DNA of 64,000 nt from Hirudinaria manillensis (lineage: Eukaryota > Annelida > Clitellata > Hirudinida > Hirudinidae), in contig CM067526.1 in the NCBI GenBank assembly GCA_034509925.1, positions 188,501-252,500 on the forward strand, in the 5' to 3' direction. A program made the translations under genes and the position numbers. Under the pieces are notes generated by a model. That model saw only the letters and a list, made by a program, of their open reading frames with translations, did no database searches and was not told the origin of the DNA. Numbering within the stretch: position 1 is the stretch's first letter; each line of letters begins with the position of its first letter. This document shows, one piece after another, positions 51,633-63,475 of the stretch.

Positions 51633-54516
51633 TCAAGCGACAAAGACGATGAAAATGATGAAGAAGATGATGAGGATGGCAAAGACTTTCACCATCAGCC
51701 ATCTATTCGAAGTCACCGACTGGAAATAACGGACAAGTTCCGAATGGGCAGCTTCGATGTTAAGGCTCGATTCTTCGATGTTCGAATCAATTCTGTAGTT
51801 TGAAAAATTAAAATTTTCATCAACATATTATCTTCATATGTTATTAATTTAATATATTTAATACATTTAATATATTTAATAATAATAATAAACTCCTTGA
51901 AACCATTGTTTCATAAAACATGCAAACGTTGCATTTAAGACGAACCTATGTACAATTTCGTCTTGCTCTTGAACCATGTGCGCAAGTTGTTGGAATATCG
52001 TTCCGAGTTCAACGATCGTCTGCTCGATGTTCACCATCGTGTCTGCTCTGCTTTGGATGTAATTGTCCTGAAATAACAGGAGACATTGGCAGTGATGTTG
52101 ATACTAATAAATAGTAATAATCAATAATAATCAGGTGGATTAAAAGATTTGAATTTTGAAAGTCTTGGCATTCAAACGAGCACAAAATAAATGCAATTAA
52201 TGTTCTATCAAAAAGAATAATTTAATTCTATCCAGAAACTAAATTTAAATCCTACAGGCAATCAAAATGTAAATGTAACCGACTTGTTCCTGAATGAGTG
52301 CCATCTGTTGATTCATCGCGGAACTCCCTTCCATGTCTATGGTCGTGTGATGTTCGTGTTGGTTTTGACTCAGAAGTCCATCTTGGAGGAGAATTGAACC
52401 CACTGACATTTGAGAAGCAATCAGTTAGTAATCAATTGTTCTTTGAATGACAACGAATGATGTATTGGTGACTAATTATCATAATTGCCTTCACTTCATT
52501 AAATATAGATTCTTAACCAAGAAGATACATACCAAGAAGATATATACCAAGAAGATACATACCAAGAAGATATATACCAAGAAGACACATACCAAGAAGA
52601 TATATACCAAGAAGATACATACCAAGAAGATACATACCAAGAAGATACATACCAAGAAGATATATACCAAGAAGACACATACCAAGAAGATACATACCAA
52701 GAAGATACATACCAAGAAGATATATACCAAGAAGATACATACCAAGAAGATACATACCAAGAAGATACATACCAAGAAGATACATACCAAGAAGATACAT
52801 TCTATTCCTAGCAACTCAAATGTCTACCAAGAAACGACAGTTCAAATACAAAAGTCGTAAGCTTGAAGAATGAAACAACATCAAAAGCAACAACAACAAC
52901 AACAACAAAAGCAACAACAACATCAAAAGCAACAACTTCGTCCGTTGGTGGCAGTTGTTGGGAGACTCAGTGTAACATCTGAAGATGAAGAAAACTGGTC
53001 TTTTCTCATCTTCTGATTTTTCATGTTCTTCAGGAAAAATATTCAATTATTAATTCATTAACATTCTATAAATACACCAAATGGAATGAGAACATTAAAA
53101 CCATGATAATAATAATAATAATAATATTAATAATAAAACAGCAGAATATTATTTAATTTGTTTTATTAACATTTCTCAAACGAAAATAAACCTTGGTTCT
53201 CGTTTCCAGAACGCACTTGAAATCGTTGGACATCCTCGCTAAGTGGCTCTGCAATTTGAGAAGTCCATGAAGGGGTCACAAGTTCTAAGGGCTAAGTTCA
53301 TAAGGTCAGAGGTCACATGTTCACAAGGTAGAGAACCCACCTGAAGTGTGCAGACGACAGACGAAGTGTGAGATTGTTTGTTGTGTCCCCTCTGACTCAT
53401 CTGTCCTCGACTTATCTGAAAGTTTGTTTTTATTCATTTGATCGTTAATATTCATTTATAATTATTTGTAATAAATTATACTTAAATAATTTATAATCTC
53501 ACTCCTTTAATCTCTATTCTAACATTCATCTACTTCATCTTGAAATAGCTTCCAACAGCAGACAAACCTGTTGAAGTTGCGAAATCTGCTCGTTCAGTTG
53601 GTTTATGTCTTGTTTAATCACCAATGTCAGCTTCTGAATCTCATCTGACTTGTCATCAAACAGAGACTTTTTCTGAGCAACTAGAAGTTTTACAAAATCA
53701 TTATTTTCATTATTAAAAGGTAATTAGTAATAATTCTAAAAATCCAATTAATATGAAAATATTATATTTCCACATTTTATCATTTATGCAGCCATGTTTA
53801 TGTATCTATATATTATCAAAACACAGCAAATGTACGAGATGCTCACGAAGTGTCAGTTTTTCCAACTTGACGAATGTATTTGCAAGATCCTTGCTGACTT
53901 GTCTAGAAAACAATACATTAAAGAGTAATCAAAGTCATGTAACAAAGGAATAAATAAATAATAAAAAACAAAACCAATTTTGCCAAATAAATTACAATCG
54001 ATCAAAAAATGCGCCATTACAATCTCCAAAAGATTTATTGCAGTAACAGATGAGGTGTCAACAGAACTTTGTTCTGAATTTTTAAATTGATGCACAAACA
54101 AAATCTATTTTCCTTAAAATTTATTTCATGTTGAAAATACTTTGCAAAAGACATGAAGTTGCCCCTCAAACTTGCAAGCTCCTTTACATCTTGTTTAGGC
54201 AGCATTCCATTCACCTGCAATATATGATTAAATTACCTTGCTATAAATAACAAAGTAAATGAGCAATGTAAATAACCCAACGTAATATCAATGTCCACAA
54301 GTGTCAATTATAACATATTCAATGACATTTACAAATGTTGCATTCAAAACAAAATGTTACAAGATGTCTTTTGGACCAGCTGGGAACATGATAAAGATCA
54401 CATCCAATAAATTACCATATGTAACAAAGTTTGAGTTTTTGTTTAATACATACATGCTGAGGATGAAGTGATCTGATGGCTAGATTAAAATCTCCTGTTC
54501 TATCTCGGCAAGTCAT
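51633..54516 (-). CDS. Stx5: Syntaxin-5 (Qa-SNARE of ER-Golgi traffic)
   Basis: Syntaxin-5 is the Golgi/ERGIC Qa-SNARE that drives ER-to-Golgi and intra-Golgi fusion. The start MTCRDRTGDFNLAIRSLHPQ (54516-54454) matches the short syntaxin-5 isoform start. Next come VNGMLPKQDVKELASLRGNF (54214-54141) and QVSKDLANTFVKLEKLTL (about 53907-53850). Then FDDKSDEIQKLTLVIKQDIN (about 53682-53583), the Arg/Gln linker MSQRGHNKQSHTSSV, SHLARMSNDFKCVLETRTK (about 53250-53190), NMKNQKMRKDQFSSSS (about 53030), MEGSSAMNQQMALIQEQ (52402-52282) and the SNARE helix with IEQTIVELGTIFQQLAHMVQ (about 52070-51948). The C-terminal membrane anchor is YFQSVTSNRWLMVKVFAILI ... VFVA-stop (51633-51635), almost identical to vertebrate syntaxin-5. 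About 10 exons. A minisatellite occupies one intron. Confidence 0.95.
52516..52800. repeat. 15-bp minisatellite, 19 exact-length units, in an Stx5 intron
   Basis: Nineteen uninterrupted units of ACCAAGAAGATACAT, differing only as ATACAT, ATATAT or ACACAT at the end. The TATAT-ACACAT pair recurs at units 4-5 and 10-11. Because 15 is a multiple of three and no unit holds a stop in several frames, long spurious ORFs appear on both strands. It lies between the exons ending near 52937 and starting at 52402 (minus sense). Confidence 0.97.
52880..52930. repeat. (CAA)n-rich microsatellite in the same Stx5 intron
   Basis: CAACAACAA and CAAAAGCAA blocks about 80 bp from the minisatellite and directly next to the donor of the upstream exon. 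Confidence 0.8.
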
Positions 54517-56261
54517 ATTGGCAGGTTCCTCAAGCTTATAGAATGGAAATCAATTTTAATAAATTTATGGTATGTACTATTTCTTTAGCACAAACATATG
54601 GTCACTGTTTTCTGCATAATAATTTATCATTCATAAAATACTTAACTTTGACCATTTTATATTTGTTTAACTTAAATCTGGTTATTCGAATTAGGTTAAA
54701 ATTTTCCCATTAAAATAAGAAGTTCGTGTTCAACTGAACACATCTTTAACCAACTTTTTCAGAAAAGTTTTATCCCAACGACAAAATCAAATTGACGCTA
54801 AATAAAAGGTAATCAACCTGATTAAATAGTTAACATAGAAAATACGCCAGCAGTCAGAATGGGAATATTTGCCAGCATTGTTTAGATATACGTAGCTTTG
54901 AAAGATCAAATTTAAAGTGCATATACCTTTGATAAAATATTGCAATTAATAATAAATTTAGACCTTTTTTATGCTACCACAGTTTTTTTAGAGGTTATTA
55001 AAAATATATTTCTCTTTGTTATTAACTAATTTAAAGAAAGAGTTGCAAAAAGAGATTGAAATTTCTTTATAAATGATATCTAAATGTTTATTAAAAGTAA
55101 AAGCTATTAACTTCCTTGTCAAAGCTCTAACTTATTATGCAACATTGTTTTCCATTAAACCTCATTAAACGAAACCATATTATCTGGTATATAAATTACT
55201 TGATATTTAGGATACCTATACATATTCGGATCACGAACTAGCTGCTTAACCAGATGAGTATGGAAAGGTTTATTCAATCTGAAATTATTTGAAGTGACGT
55301 CCTTGGCCATCCTCGGACGGAGCCTTTCTGAACCGTGACTCTATCATATAAAATATTTGGGGTTTGTTATGACTCCTCTGACTTCTTTGTCCTCGTCGAA
55401 TTGCTGGTTTTCCACAACGTTTGTATTTTTTTTTTGAGTCTGTGTTTGTAAAATTTAGTGTAGTTTGAAACAACTTTGAATACTCAGATTGCCCGACTTT
55501 ATTACTTTTACGTTAAAACAAGCCTTATCTTCGTTTTGGAATAATGCTAATGAGAAGAAATTATGATGGCAAACTACTAGCATCAGTGATTGTTATGATC
55601 TTAACCGAGATAATGTTCTTGAATTGCTTCTCCATTCCTAGTGAAGATAATGAGAATTCTATAATTTAGAATATCACGGGAGATGAATAAGTTTAAAAAT
55701 CATTAAATAAAAATTTTGAAAATGCATTATTATTATTATTAGAACAGCAGTAGTAGTTCAAAGGAATTTTACTATTTAAAGAAACGCTTTTCCTCCAAAA
55801 CTTATTTCTGGAATTTTTATTTGTAATACGAGCTAAAGAATACTGGTTACAAACGTTTACATTTAATCTTATTTCTCGTGTGTTTGTGTTTTATAAGGTT
55901 CGGTGTCAGCAGTGCAGATTCAGTCAAGATCGACAACTTAAGTAACGATCTACCTGTTCTTGTCGGTACTCTTGCGTAATTGCGTTAGTCCAGTAATTTC
56001 TAGGTATTCTTCGAAGCAGCCGCCATTACATCATTAGTGTTGAAATCGTGATTGTGCGCGTCATATGCCAATTCTATTCATCATCATAGTTATCAGAATG
56101 GCTGTGAATATACCGTAATTTAAGCGTGTAATTATTGAGCGTTGCAGGTCATTGGTAATTTGGATTTTTAACATTCAGAAAAACGTTGCTATTCTTCACT
56201 TAAACGATTGATTTTTTTAAATTTTAAGTGAAGGTCAAGAACGTGCTTTTTTACATTCGTG
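54517..56261. promoter_or_regulatory. Divergent upstream regions of Stx5 and Prkab
   Basis: About 1.75 kb between the two start codons, AT-rich. A 62-codon minus-strand ORF at 55285-55473 is unsupported. The last 400 bases before Prkab are somewhat more GC-rich and probably hold its 5' UTR. No TATA box was assigned. Confidence 0.45.
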
Positions 56262-58648
56262 ATGGGCAATTCCCAGATTCGAGACAGATCTCACAAAGCC
56301 AGTGATTCCACGGAGGATTATGGACCCACTCTTGTCACCCCATTCTACTCAGATCAGCATTTTGCTAGCCATAAGAGTGTTTGTTTTTAAAAGATATTTT
56401 TCAAAATTTTTAAGCATTTTAAGTTTCTCCTTTTACAAAAAAATCTTTGTGGGCATTTTTAGAAAGGACAATTTGGTGGCATAGAAGGAGGAAACACCAT
56501 GGAAAGCGTGGTGTCGGTCGGTTCGCCCGAACCTTCTAACATCACGGTAGGAATTGACATCAACGCTCGCAAACTCCCGACCGTCTTCAGATGGACTGGA
56601 GAGGCAAAAAGCTGTTTTCTTTCCGGGAGTTTCGATAATTGGTCGACTCTTATACCTCTTGCTAGGAGGTTTGCAAGAATTTGAAATTATTTTGATCGTT
56701 ACCTTCAAATAATAACTCGATGATGACCATCACGTTGAATTTTGTTACATCGTTTGTTTATCAGAAGATTTTTATTTAATTTACAATTATTCCCTTGAAT
56801 GCTTGAAATGTACTTCCCAGTGTTCATGACTTTTTCACAATCATTGAGCTTCCTGAGGGCACCTACCAGTACAAGTATCTTGTGGACAACCAGTGGGTTT
56901 GTGACAATCAACAGGTTTGTTTATTTCAAATTCATTTCGTGTAATTTTGGGGAACGCGTCCTCTTTCGGTCACGATTTCCACTCTTTCGTTTTTCACGAA
57001 ATCAGGAGAAAGTTTTAAACTCGTTCGGCACCCACAACAACGTCATTTCGGTGAGGTCTTCGGATTTCGAAGTTTTCGAGGCGCTCGGAATGGACAGCAT
57101 AGCCACGGGACACGTGAAGTCTTCTAAGGGTTCAGGTTTAAAATATTTTCGGTTCTTTGTTTCTTAGGCGTTAGGATTCTTAGCGGGATGTCAACGATTT
57201 ATGATCCTCATCATAATTTTTTGAATTGAGGAACTCTTCCCATGTAAGAGGCCATTGTTATTATCATTGCATGTTATTATCATTGCAATGTTATTATCAT
57301 TGCATGTTATTATCATTGCAATGTTTGCAACGAAGAAGTTTACGACGTACGTCGCATGCAACCAGATCGACCCGACTCCCCCGTCGGCGACTACGGTCAG
57401 TTCGTGCCGACGAAGGATTATTCCTATCACGGAGTGAAGCACATGGCACCTCCCATTCTTCCTCCGCATCTCCTTCAAGTCATCCTGAACAAGGAAGTGC
57501 CGCTTCACGTGAGTCGCCCTCGGGAGGACCGACGTTCATGTCCCTTGCCATTATTAAATTGTTAATAATAACAATATTATAATTAATAAATTGTATATAT
57601 TGTCTTCTAATGATAACGACTAATGTAATATGAAGTAATATTAAGTAATATGAAGTAATATTAAGTAATATGAAGTAATATTAAGTAATAATTGATGTTT
57701 AGATTACCTGCCTAACCCTAGTCCTTAAAAACATCTTTTTCTTTTAAATTACAAATGCATTTAGTTTTTTTTTCTTGCAAATTCATTTTCTTGGCCTTCC
57801 TTCCTTCCTTCCTTGTTGTTTGAAGTTTGAACGAATTGCAAATGTCATGCATTTTGATCATCCACATTGCATTTGAGGATCCTTTGCAAAGTTTGCATTT
57901 TTGCACGTAATTTAAGCTCCAAACCAATCATTTTGTTAAAATAGTAGTTCAACACTTGATCTGACAAATAAGTAATTTAATCGATCCAACAAATGCATTG
58001 TCGCAGGCATTGTGGACGTCCAAACTCCCCCGTCTTCGGTCGTCGTTTCGTCGTCGACGGATTATAACGAGAAATACGGAGTCGCGTGCGACGCGTTCGT
58101 TTTAGGTGTAAAAGTTCCTAATGATTCTGTAATTATATTCGTAATGATTAATTAATATTAATGATTTAATCAAAACAAAGGTTTCTTGGACCACTCTGAA
58201 GCCATAGGAGCACATGATTTTTTTGCTGTCCTTAATTTTAAAAGATTTGGATTTACAGATTTTAGTGGCAAATCATTGAAGTATTCAATTGTAATGTAAT
58301 ATATAAAAATAAATTAATCGGATGCGACCAATTACAGTGCGAACCCTCCCTGCTGCCGGAACCCAACCACGTGATGCTCAACCATCTGTATGCCCTTTCG
58401 ATCAAGGTATTAATTTGAATAATATATACATTATATTGGATAATGTGAACCCCATAAGTCATTATGACCATTATGGTATTGCATTATATAGATAACATGC
58501 ATTATATAGATAATGATTCTTTTGGCATTGCACGTCGTTCGTTCTAATCGCCGACGTCGTCGTCGAACAGGACGGCGTCATGGTACTGAGTACGACTCAC
58601 AGGTACAGGAAGAAGTACATCACGACCCTCATCTACAAGCCAATCTGA
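56262..58648 (+). CDS. Prkab: AMP-activated protein kinase beta subunit, 7 exons, 287 aa
   Basis: The AMPK beta subunit is the scaffold joining the alpha kinase and the AMP-sensing gamma subunit. It binds glycogen. The start MGNSQIRDRS carries Gly2 for N-myristoylation. Exons: 56262-56378, 56463-56668, 56821-56914, 57006-57135, 57339-57508, 58338-58406, 58571-58648. They sum to 864 nt in phase. The glycogen-binding CBM48 domain reads LPTVFRWTGEAKSCFLSGSF, DNWS, LPEGTYQYKYLVDNQWVCDN. The C-terminal alpha/gamma-binding domain reads APPILPPHLLQVILNKEVPL, then CEPSLLPEPNHVMLNHLYAL, then THRYRKKYITTLIYKPI-stop, as in vertebrate beta1/2 (270-272 aa). The acceptor of exon 5 lies directly after a tandem repeat and has a poor pyrimidine tract. 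Confidence 0.96.
57241..57322. repeat. 16-17-bp tandem repeat abutting the Prkab exon 5 acceptor
   Basis: Four copies of TTATTATCATTGCA(A)TG in alternating TGCATG/TGCAATG forms, giving a roughly 33-bp double unit. They end about 15 bases before the exon 5 acceptor at 57338 and occupy the place of the branch point and pyrimidine tract. Confidence 0.9.
57617..57690. repeat. 20-bp tandem repeat in Prkab intron 5
   Basis: About three and a half copies of GAAGTAATATTAAGTAATAT, 100 bases after the exon 5 donor. Confidence 0.85.
58007..58105 (+). other. GC-rich exon-like island in Prkab intron 5 (99 nt)
   Basis: Bounded by TCGCAG before and GTGTAA after, and far more GC/CpG-rich than the surrounding intron, like the real exons here. 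It is 33 codons long. Both flanking coding exons meet in phase 0. In that phase the island is open until its very last codon, TAG. In another frame it reads IVDVQTPPSSVVVSSSTDYN. Vertebrate AMPK beta has no insert at this point. Confidence 0.4.
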
Positions 58649-61249
58649 GTTATCGAGTTCTCGTATTCCTTCAATTTTTTATCATTATATACCTTCCCAT
58701 AGCTAGCCAAACTTGTCATAATCAGCACTGTTAGTTCAAAATGAAACTAGACGATGTCTTCAGTATTATTAGGTGAAACCACGTCGTTTTACTTTGGATT
58801 CCCCGATTGTTATTTGGTCGATCGAGGAATTGCCTTTTGTTCCTATCGATATTGGTCATACATATGTGGCGTATGGTCATATATATATATATGGCACATA
58901 GTCATACATATGTGGCATATGTTCAGATATGTATATGTATTAATTAAGTCTCAATTCAGGGACGATTACCATATATTGTGATTCTTTAATGACACCCCAA
59001 ATGAGTTCGAACGTATTACGTGGTTTCATTCAAATTCATCCCAGATATTGTTGTTGTCGTCGATGTTCTTGTTGCAAAATGAAAGAATTGAATTTAAGAT
59101 TTCATCGAAGAATCCGTTCATTCGAGGATTTATTTCTCAATCGGTCGTGCAATCTTCACTCATCGAGGTCATAGGAAGGTTTACCCTGTCGATATTTTTT
59201 TTAATTTTTCTTAGAATCATGAAGTGAACTTTGATTTTGTGATGGTAAACTTTCTTTTCAAAGCCATTCAACTGTTCCCACGGTCAAAGTAGTTCGTAGG
59301 ATTATTTTATCTCGCTTATTAAATTCAGAGTTCGGTCGCTTCGCGTTTCGGTCGTCTTAGATTCTCGGACTCGCGTCGTTTTAAATGTTCGTCGGTTCGA
59401 CGTTTTAAGGTTTGGATATCGTTTTACGTTTTGAATTATGATGTTATTTTTTACTTTAACTGGTTCGTTTCTAACTTTAGACCCGACATTTGCTCGTTGA
59501 CGTTAACCATTTGCGGACGTGTTTTTAATGCGCCCGCTTCCTTCCCGCTCCCGTGCGCCGCTTCTGACCCGATCGTCGACGACGTTTCGTGGATTGCTCG
59601 AATAAAGTCCCTTTTTTTTGTATTTGGAAAGTTATCAGTGACTAAAAAAAGATTCGTATTCATATTAAAATGGTCACTGTGGTTTTATTTCAGGACCATT
59701 GGAGAATAAATTGGCACATTCTATTGTGTTCGAGAGCTAAGAGATTTGGTTTATACCTGCTGAGAAATCTGGATTGGTTTTGTTTCGTGTCTTGATCTCG
59801 TTTCTTCTCGAAAATGCTGATTTTATAATTCGGGGTTTTCCGATAACGTTGCAATTACAATTATTACATCGTAATTATTAAGCTACGAACCGTTTGCCTG
59901 GCTCGAAGGAAAACAACCGAGGTTATTAAAAACACGTGCTTTAATTTTAAAATTCATTCGACTTTCAACTAGTTTTACCAGAATGAGTCTAAGATCTTAT
60001 TGGGCCACTGTATTGCAGATAATTTTGCATGTGTGGCAGTTCAGTCGATCACGAAACAACAAACAACAGGCAGATTGATATCAAGAACACGACCACAATA
60101 GATATCCATCATCATCATCATCATCAGCGTTCGGTCGGCAACTTTTTATAAAATAACGAAAGTCACGTTTCGGAGCCGAGGAAGAAGGGGTTAAAAGGCA
60201 TCCCGATGCATAAACTTTGGAACGAATTGGTTGTTTCTCTTTCACTAAAAAATTTATGTGTAAATACAGACGAAAATATGGTATAAAAATCCATTAAAAT
60301 ACTCCCTTCAAAGTGTTTAGAAATTCAAGAGGGCACGCCAGATGTAGAAATTGAGTGATCGGGGACCGCGAAGAGCCTTAACTTCGTACGGAATCGAGAA
60401 CGAGTCTGATTTGACAACTTGTCAGAATACTCAAAAACTGCAGAAGTTTGGACGTGATCTTGTGTCTTATGCAAAGAGCAAGAGAAATAGCTTGCTTGAA
60501 AACCACCAAATCAGGTAGTGAAGCCATCTTCAAAGAGCAGCCTTAGAACTTAAGTGAAACTTGTACACATTCGAATAAAGATCACGGTCGATTAACAATT
60601 AAGCGTACCAAAGACTTGTGGAATAAAACAACAACAACAACAACAACGTACGAAGGGGCGGAGCAGACCTAGTTCTGCTAAAAACAACCAGTCACTGGAA
60701 AGAAGACACGTTCGTCGATATGCCAGCGAGCAATTTCAACTCACGTTTCAATCACTCAATCGCTAAAAAAACGATCTCTAGAAAATTTATTTTATAAAAT
60801 CGCTACGGTTATTCCCAGACGTTGGCGTAAGAAATTGACATAGGACGACACTCAAAACGTAGAAAACAAAACAGAAGCGTCTGAGAACCTTTTTTAGTGG
60901 GCGAATTTGATAATCCATCGAGGCAAGGTCAGTCTCATAATAATTGAAAGTAGGGCATGCTTGCTTTTGAGGATGCCTCAAGACTGTTCGAAAGAATTTA
61001 CAGAAGCTCACGTGTCCCCTGTAGCGCTGTCATCCAGGTCACTTGTTCCGCTGCAGCTCGTCACGTCGATTTCATCTGAAACATTCCACAGTTGGGCTGA
61101 AATTTTTTTTTATCTCATTTCTGAGGCATCCACAAAATTGATAAACAAAGGATTTGATTGTTAACGCTCTTTCAAAGTTTCACAGGAACTTTGATGTCGC
61201 CGTTTTATAACTAGAATTTATCAACGGCGCCAGTACCGACATCGTGTAA
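58649..61249. other. Prkab 3' region and intergenic DNA with a CpG-rich patch
   Basis: AATAAA occurs at 59601 and 59705. The stretch about 59330-59600 is clearly CpG-rich (TCG/CGT runs) within AT-rich surroundings but holds no recognisable protein. TA/CATATG-type repeats lie at 58844-58935 and (CAA)n at 60628-60648. No gene was recognised. Confidence 0.5.
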
Positions 61250-63475
61250 CTATCGCGGTTTTATAAAATTTAAAACTGGTATTGAGGGATCATCGATGAA
61301 CCAACCACTCGTCGTTGAGTGAGAACAGGATGACAAAGACCCGCTGCTGGATTCGCTGATCGTGTGCTGAGGTCGACATCTGTAGCCATTGTTCTGAAGA
61401 AGGGCAAGAGTTTTTCTCAAGTCCAATTGCTCCTTCATCACGGAATCCCTCTCGTACTGGATCTGTTTGTCTTTCTCCTCTAAGCACTTAAATTAATTTC
61501 GATCCGACTTAACATCGAGTTTTAACATTAATTATTCCTAAAATTATAGCGGATTAATAAATATTATTCTGCTTATACGAAGGACGCATAAGTAAGAGAT
61601 AAACGTTTTAAAGAATGTTCTAAATGTTATGTTACGTCTCACAACGTAGTTGGAAGGGAACAAACAGGCGCATACAGAATGAGGGTCAAGTACAAAATTG
61701 TGCTCAGTTGAATCGACTCGTGAAAAAAAAACTCGTGGCAAAGTTGTCTGCTCGATCATCATCGTGATAGCAGTTGTTAAAGAGCTTCAGAGTGCATTGA
61801 GTCATGAGCCAGCTTAACATCATCACCATCACCATCATCATAATCAACTAAGAAGTGCTCGAAAGAAATGTGCACATTTTCCTTCAGGTATTGCTACGTT
61901 TTAAGTGCCTCTTGAGCCGAACTTTCTACTCTTTTGCCTGACATTTGAAATGTCAATTCCCCATTGAACAAATGTTTTAAGAAACTTTAACTTCCAGAAT
62001 TTTTCAACCTTTTTCCCTTGAAAAAAAAAGTGCAACTTCTTGGCGAGCAATTCGTCTTTCCAAGGTGAGGAAATGGCTTCCGACATTTGTTCGATAATAT
62101 TGATGGAAAAACACTGGTATATTTCCATTTCGAAGGATGCGCAAAATTTGTCATTTATTTAAGTGGCCATTTGTCGATTGGTTAGCCACGTAAGAACGTT
62201 TTTGGACAGACATCGAAGTGACTCATTCGGAACATTCGAATAGTAGGAGAGTCTATGAAGAAGATCTGTTGTGTCATCAAATTCGCACACTTTCTCTCCG
62301 TCCAGGCTAAAAAATTACTTTCGTCCAACTTTCGGGCAACTTTCGCTTTATTTGCTCGAAATGCATTTGGGATCGTCGTAAGATAATAGAAACATTTAGC
62401 CAACTGTTTTCGTCCATTTTTTGTTTCACAAACGATTCAAGCGAGAACGTGTTTGACGACGACCTGATGAATTTGCACATCCAATCGCACAACACTATGA
62501 CAAACAAACGACAGATTAATCATCTTTACACTCTCTCCAAGTCGCCTCTGCATGAGTCACCGAATGTTTTTCTTATCCTTTCTTCTGAGTTCATTCGTTT
62601 AAAAGTTAACAATTAACAATGACAACAACTTTCAAGCCCCTGCAATCCTTCCTTGCGAAAAGCACATTTACAAACCTTGATGAGAGATCTGGCATCGATG
62701 AGAAGTCCAAGAGTGGTGTGTTTGCTGCAATCGGGTCCCAACGGAACGGCTTCTTTTAGTTTCTCCAGGCAACGCCTCATGTGAGCCCGGCTAAGAGTTC
62801 CAAAGAAAGATTTATAGTAGAGAAGAATTGTCCTAGTCGTACGTGACACTAAATATTATTTTTCGGTATTTGCAACCGATTATAATTTAATCGTATAAAA
62901 ATCTAAAAATATTTAACTTTAAACGAAATTCATTTCAGAACGTTACCGATTTTTTTCCAGTTCGTTGTGCGTTGACCTAAATTGAAAAAAAGGAACATTA
63001 TTCCTACGCTGGTACTTAGAATTTGAAGCGTAACAATTAACCTAATTAATTAATTATTCATTTTATTTACTTATACTTATACAAGTGGTTTCGTCTTGTT
63101 TACGCCTTACGAGTTAGAATGAAGACGAAGATAACGATTAACTTCCAATGGCCAATTAGCGTTGACTCTCAGTGACTCACAGAAAGTCAAAACAAAAATG
63201 TAATAAAGTTCAGGTGCTAAGTTCAGGTGGTAAAATCCATTCTTCACCGTGCAGCTCAGTTTTTTCCTAAAAACAGAATCCACATTTTGGCCCCTGGAAT
63301 ATCACGCGAGCCAGAAAATTGCATCTCCAGTGATATCCTATAAATTACTAGCAACGATAAAGCTACTGTTCCCAGCACGACATTAAGCCCTCGTCGTTAT
63401 CATCGCTATCGTCATCATCATCATCATCATCATCATCATCGTCAGAGCAGTTGGAGGATCTCTTTTTTCTGCTTC
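61250..63475 (-). CDS. Mxd: MXD/MAD-type bHLH-zip repressor, 5' end not seen (partial)
   Basis: MXD proteins dimerise with MAX on E-boxes and oppose MYC by recruiting SIN3. Four exons join in phase. 63475-63368 has GSRKKRSSNCS, ten Asp, then DEGLMSCWEQ. 62976-62947 has STHNELEKNR. 62790-62676 has RAHMRRCLEKLKEAVPLGPD, CSKHTTLGLLIDARSLIK, giving the basic region, helix 1, loop and helix 2. 61486-61250 has CLEEKDKQIQYERDSVMKEQ, LDLRKTLALLQNNG, a short leucine-zipper-like helix, then a Ser-rich tail ending PVLNFIKPR-stop. Basic-region residues H-N-E-L-E-K-N-R-R are intact. The N-terminal SIN3-interacting helix, expected 40-60 residues before the bHLH, was not found and probably lies beyond 64000 or in an unrecognised small exon. 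Confidence 0.88.
63405..63440 (-). repeat. Coding (GAT)n run encoding poly-Asp in Mxd
   Basis: An ATC microsatellite that reads as ten consecutive Asp on the minus strand, a short distance before the bHLH basic region. It lies in an exon supported by phase at its donor (CA|G). Confidence 0.75.

Noticed and set aside
52447..52860. 137-codon plus and 95-107-codon minus ORFs of repeated KIHTK or CIFLV units
   Set aside because: Produced by the 15-bp minisatellite in an Stx5 intron. Flanking Stx5 exons are clear.
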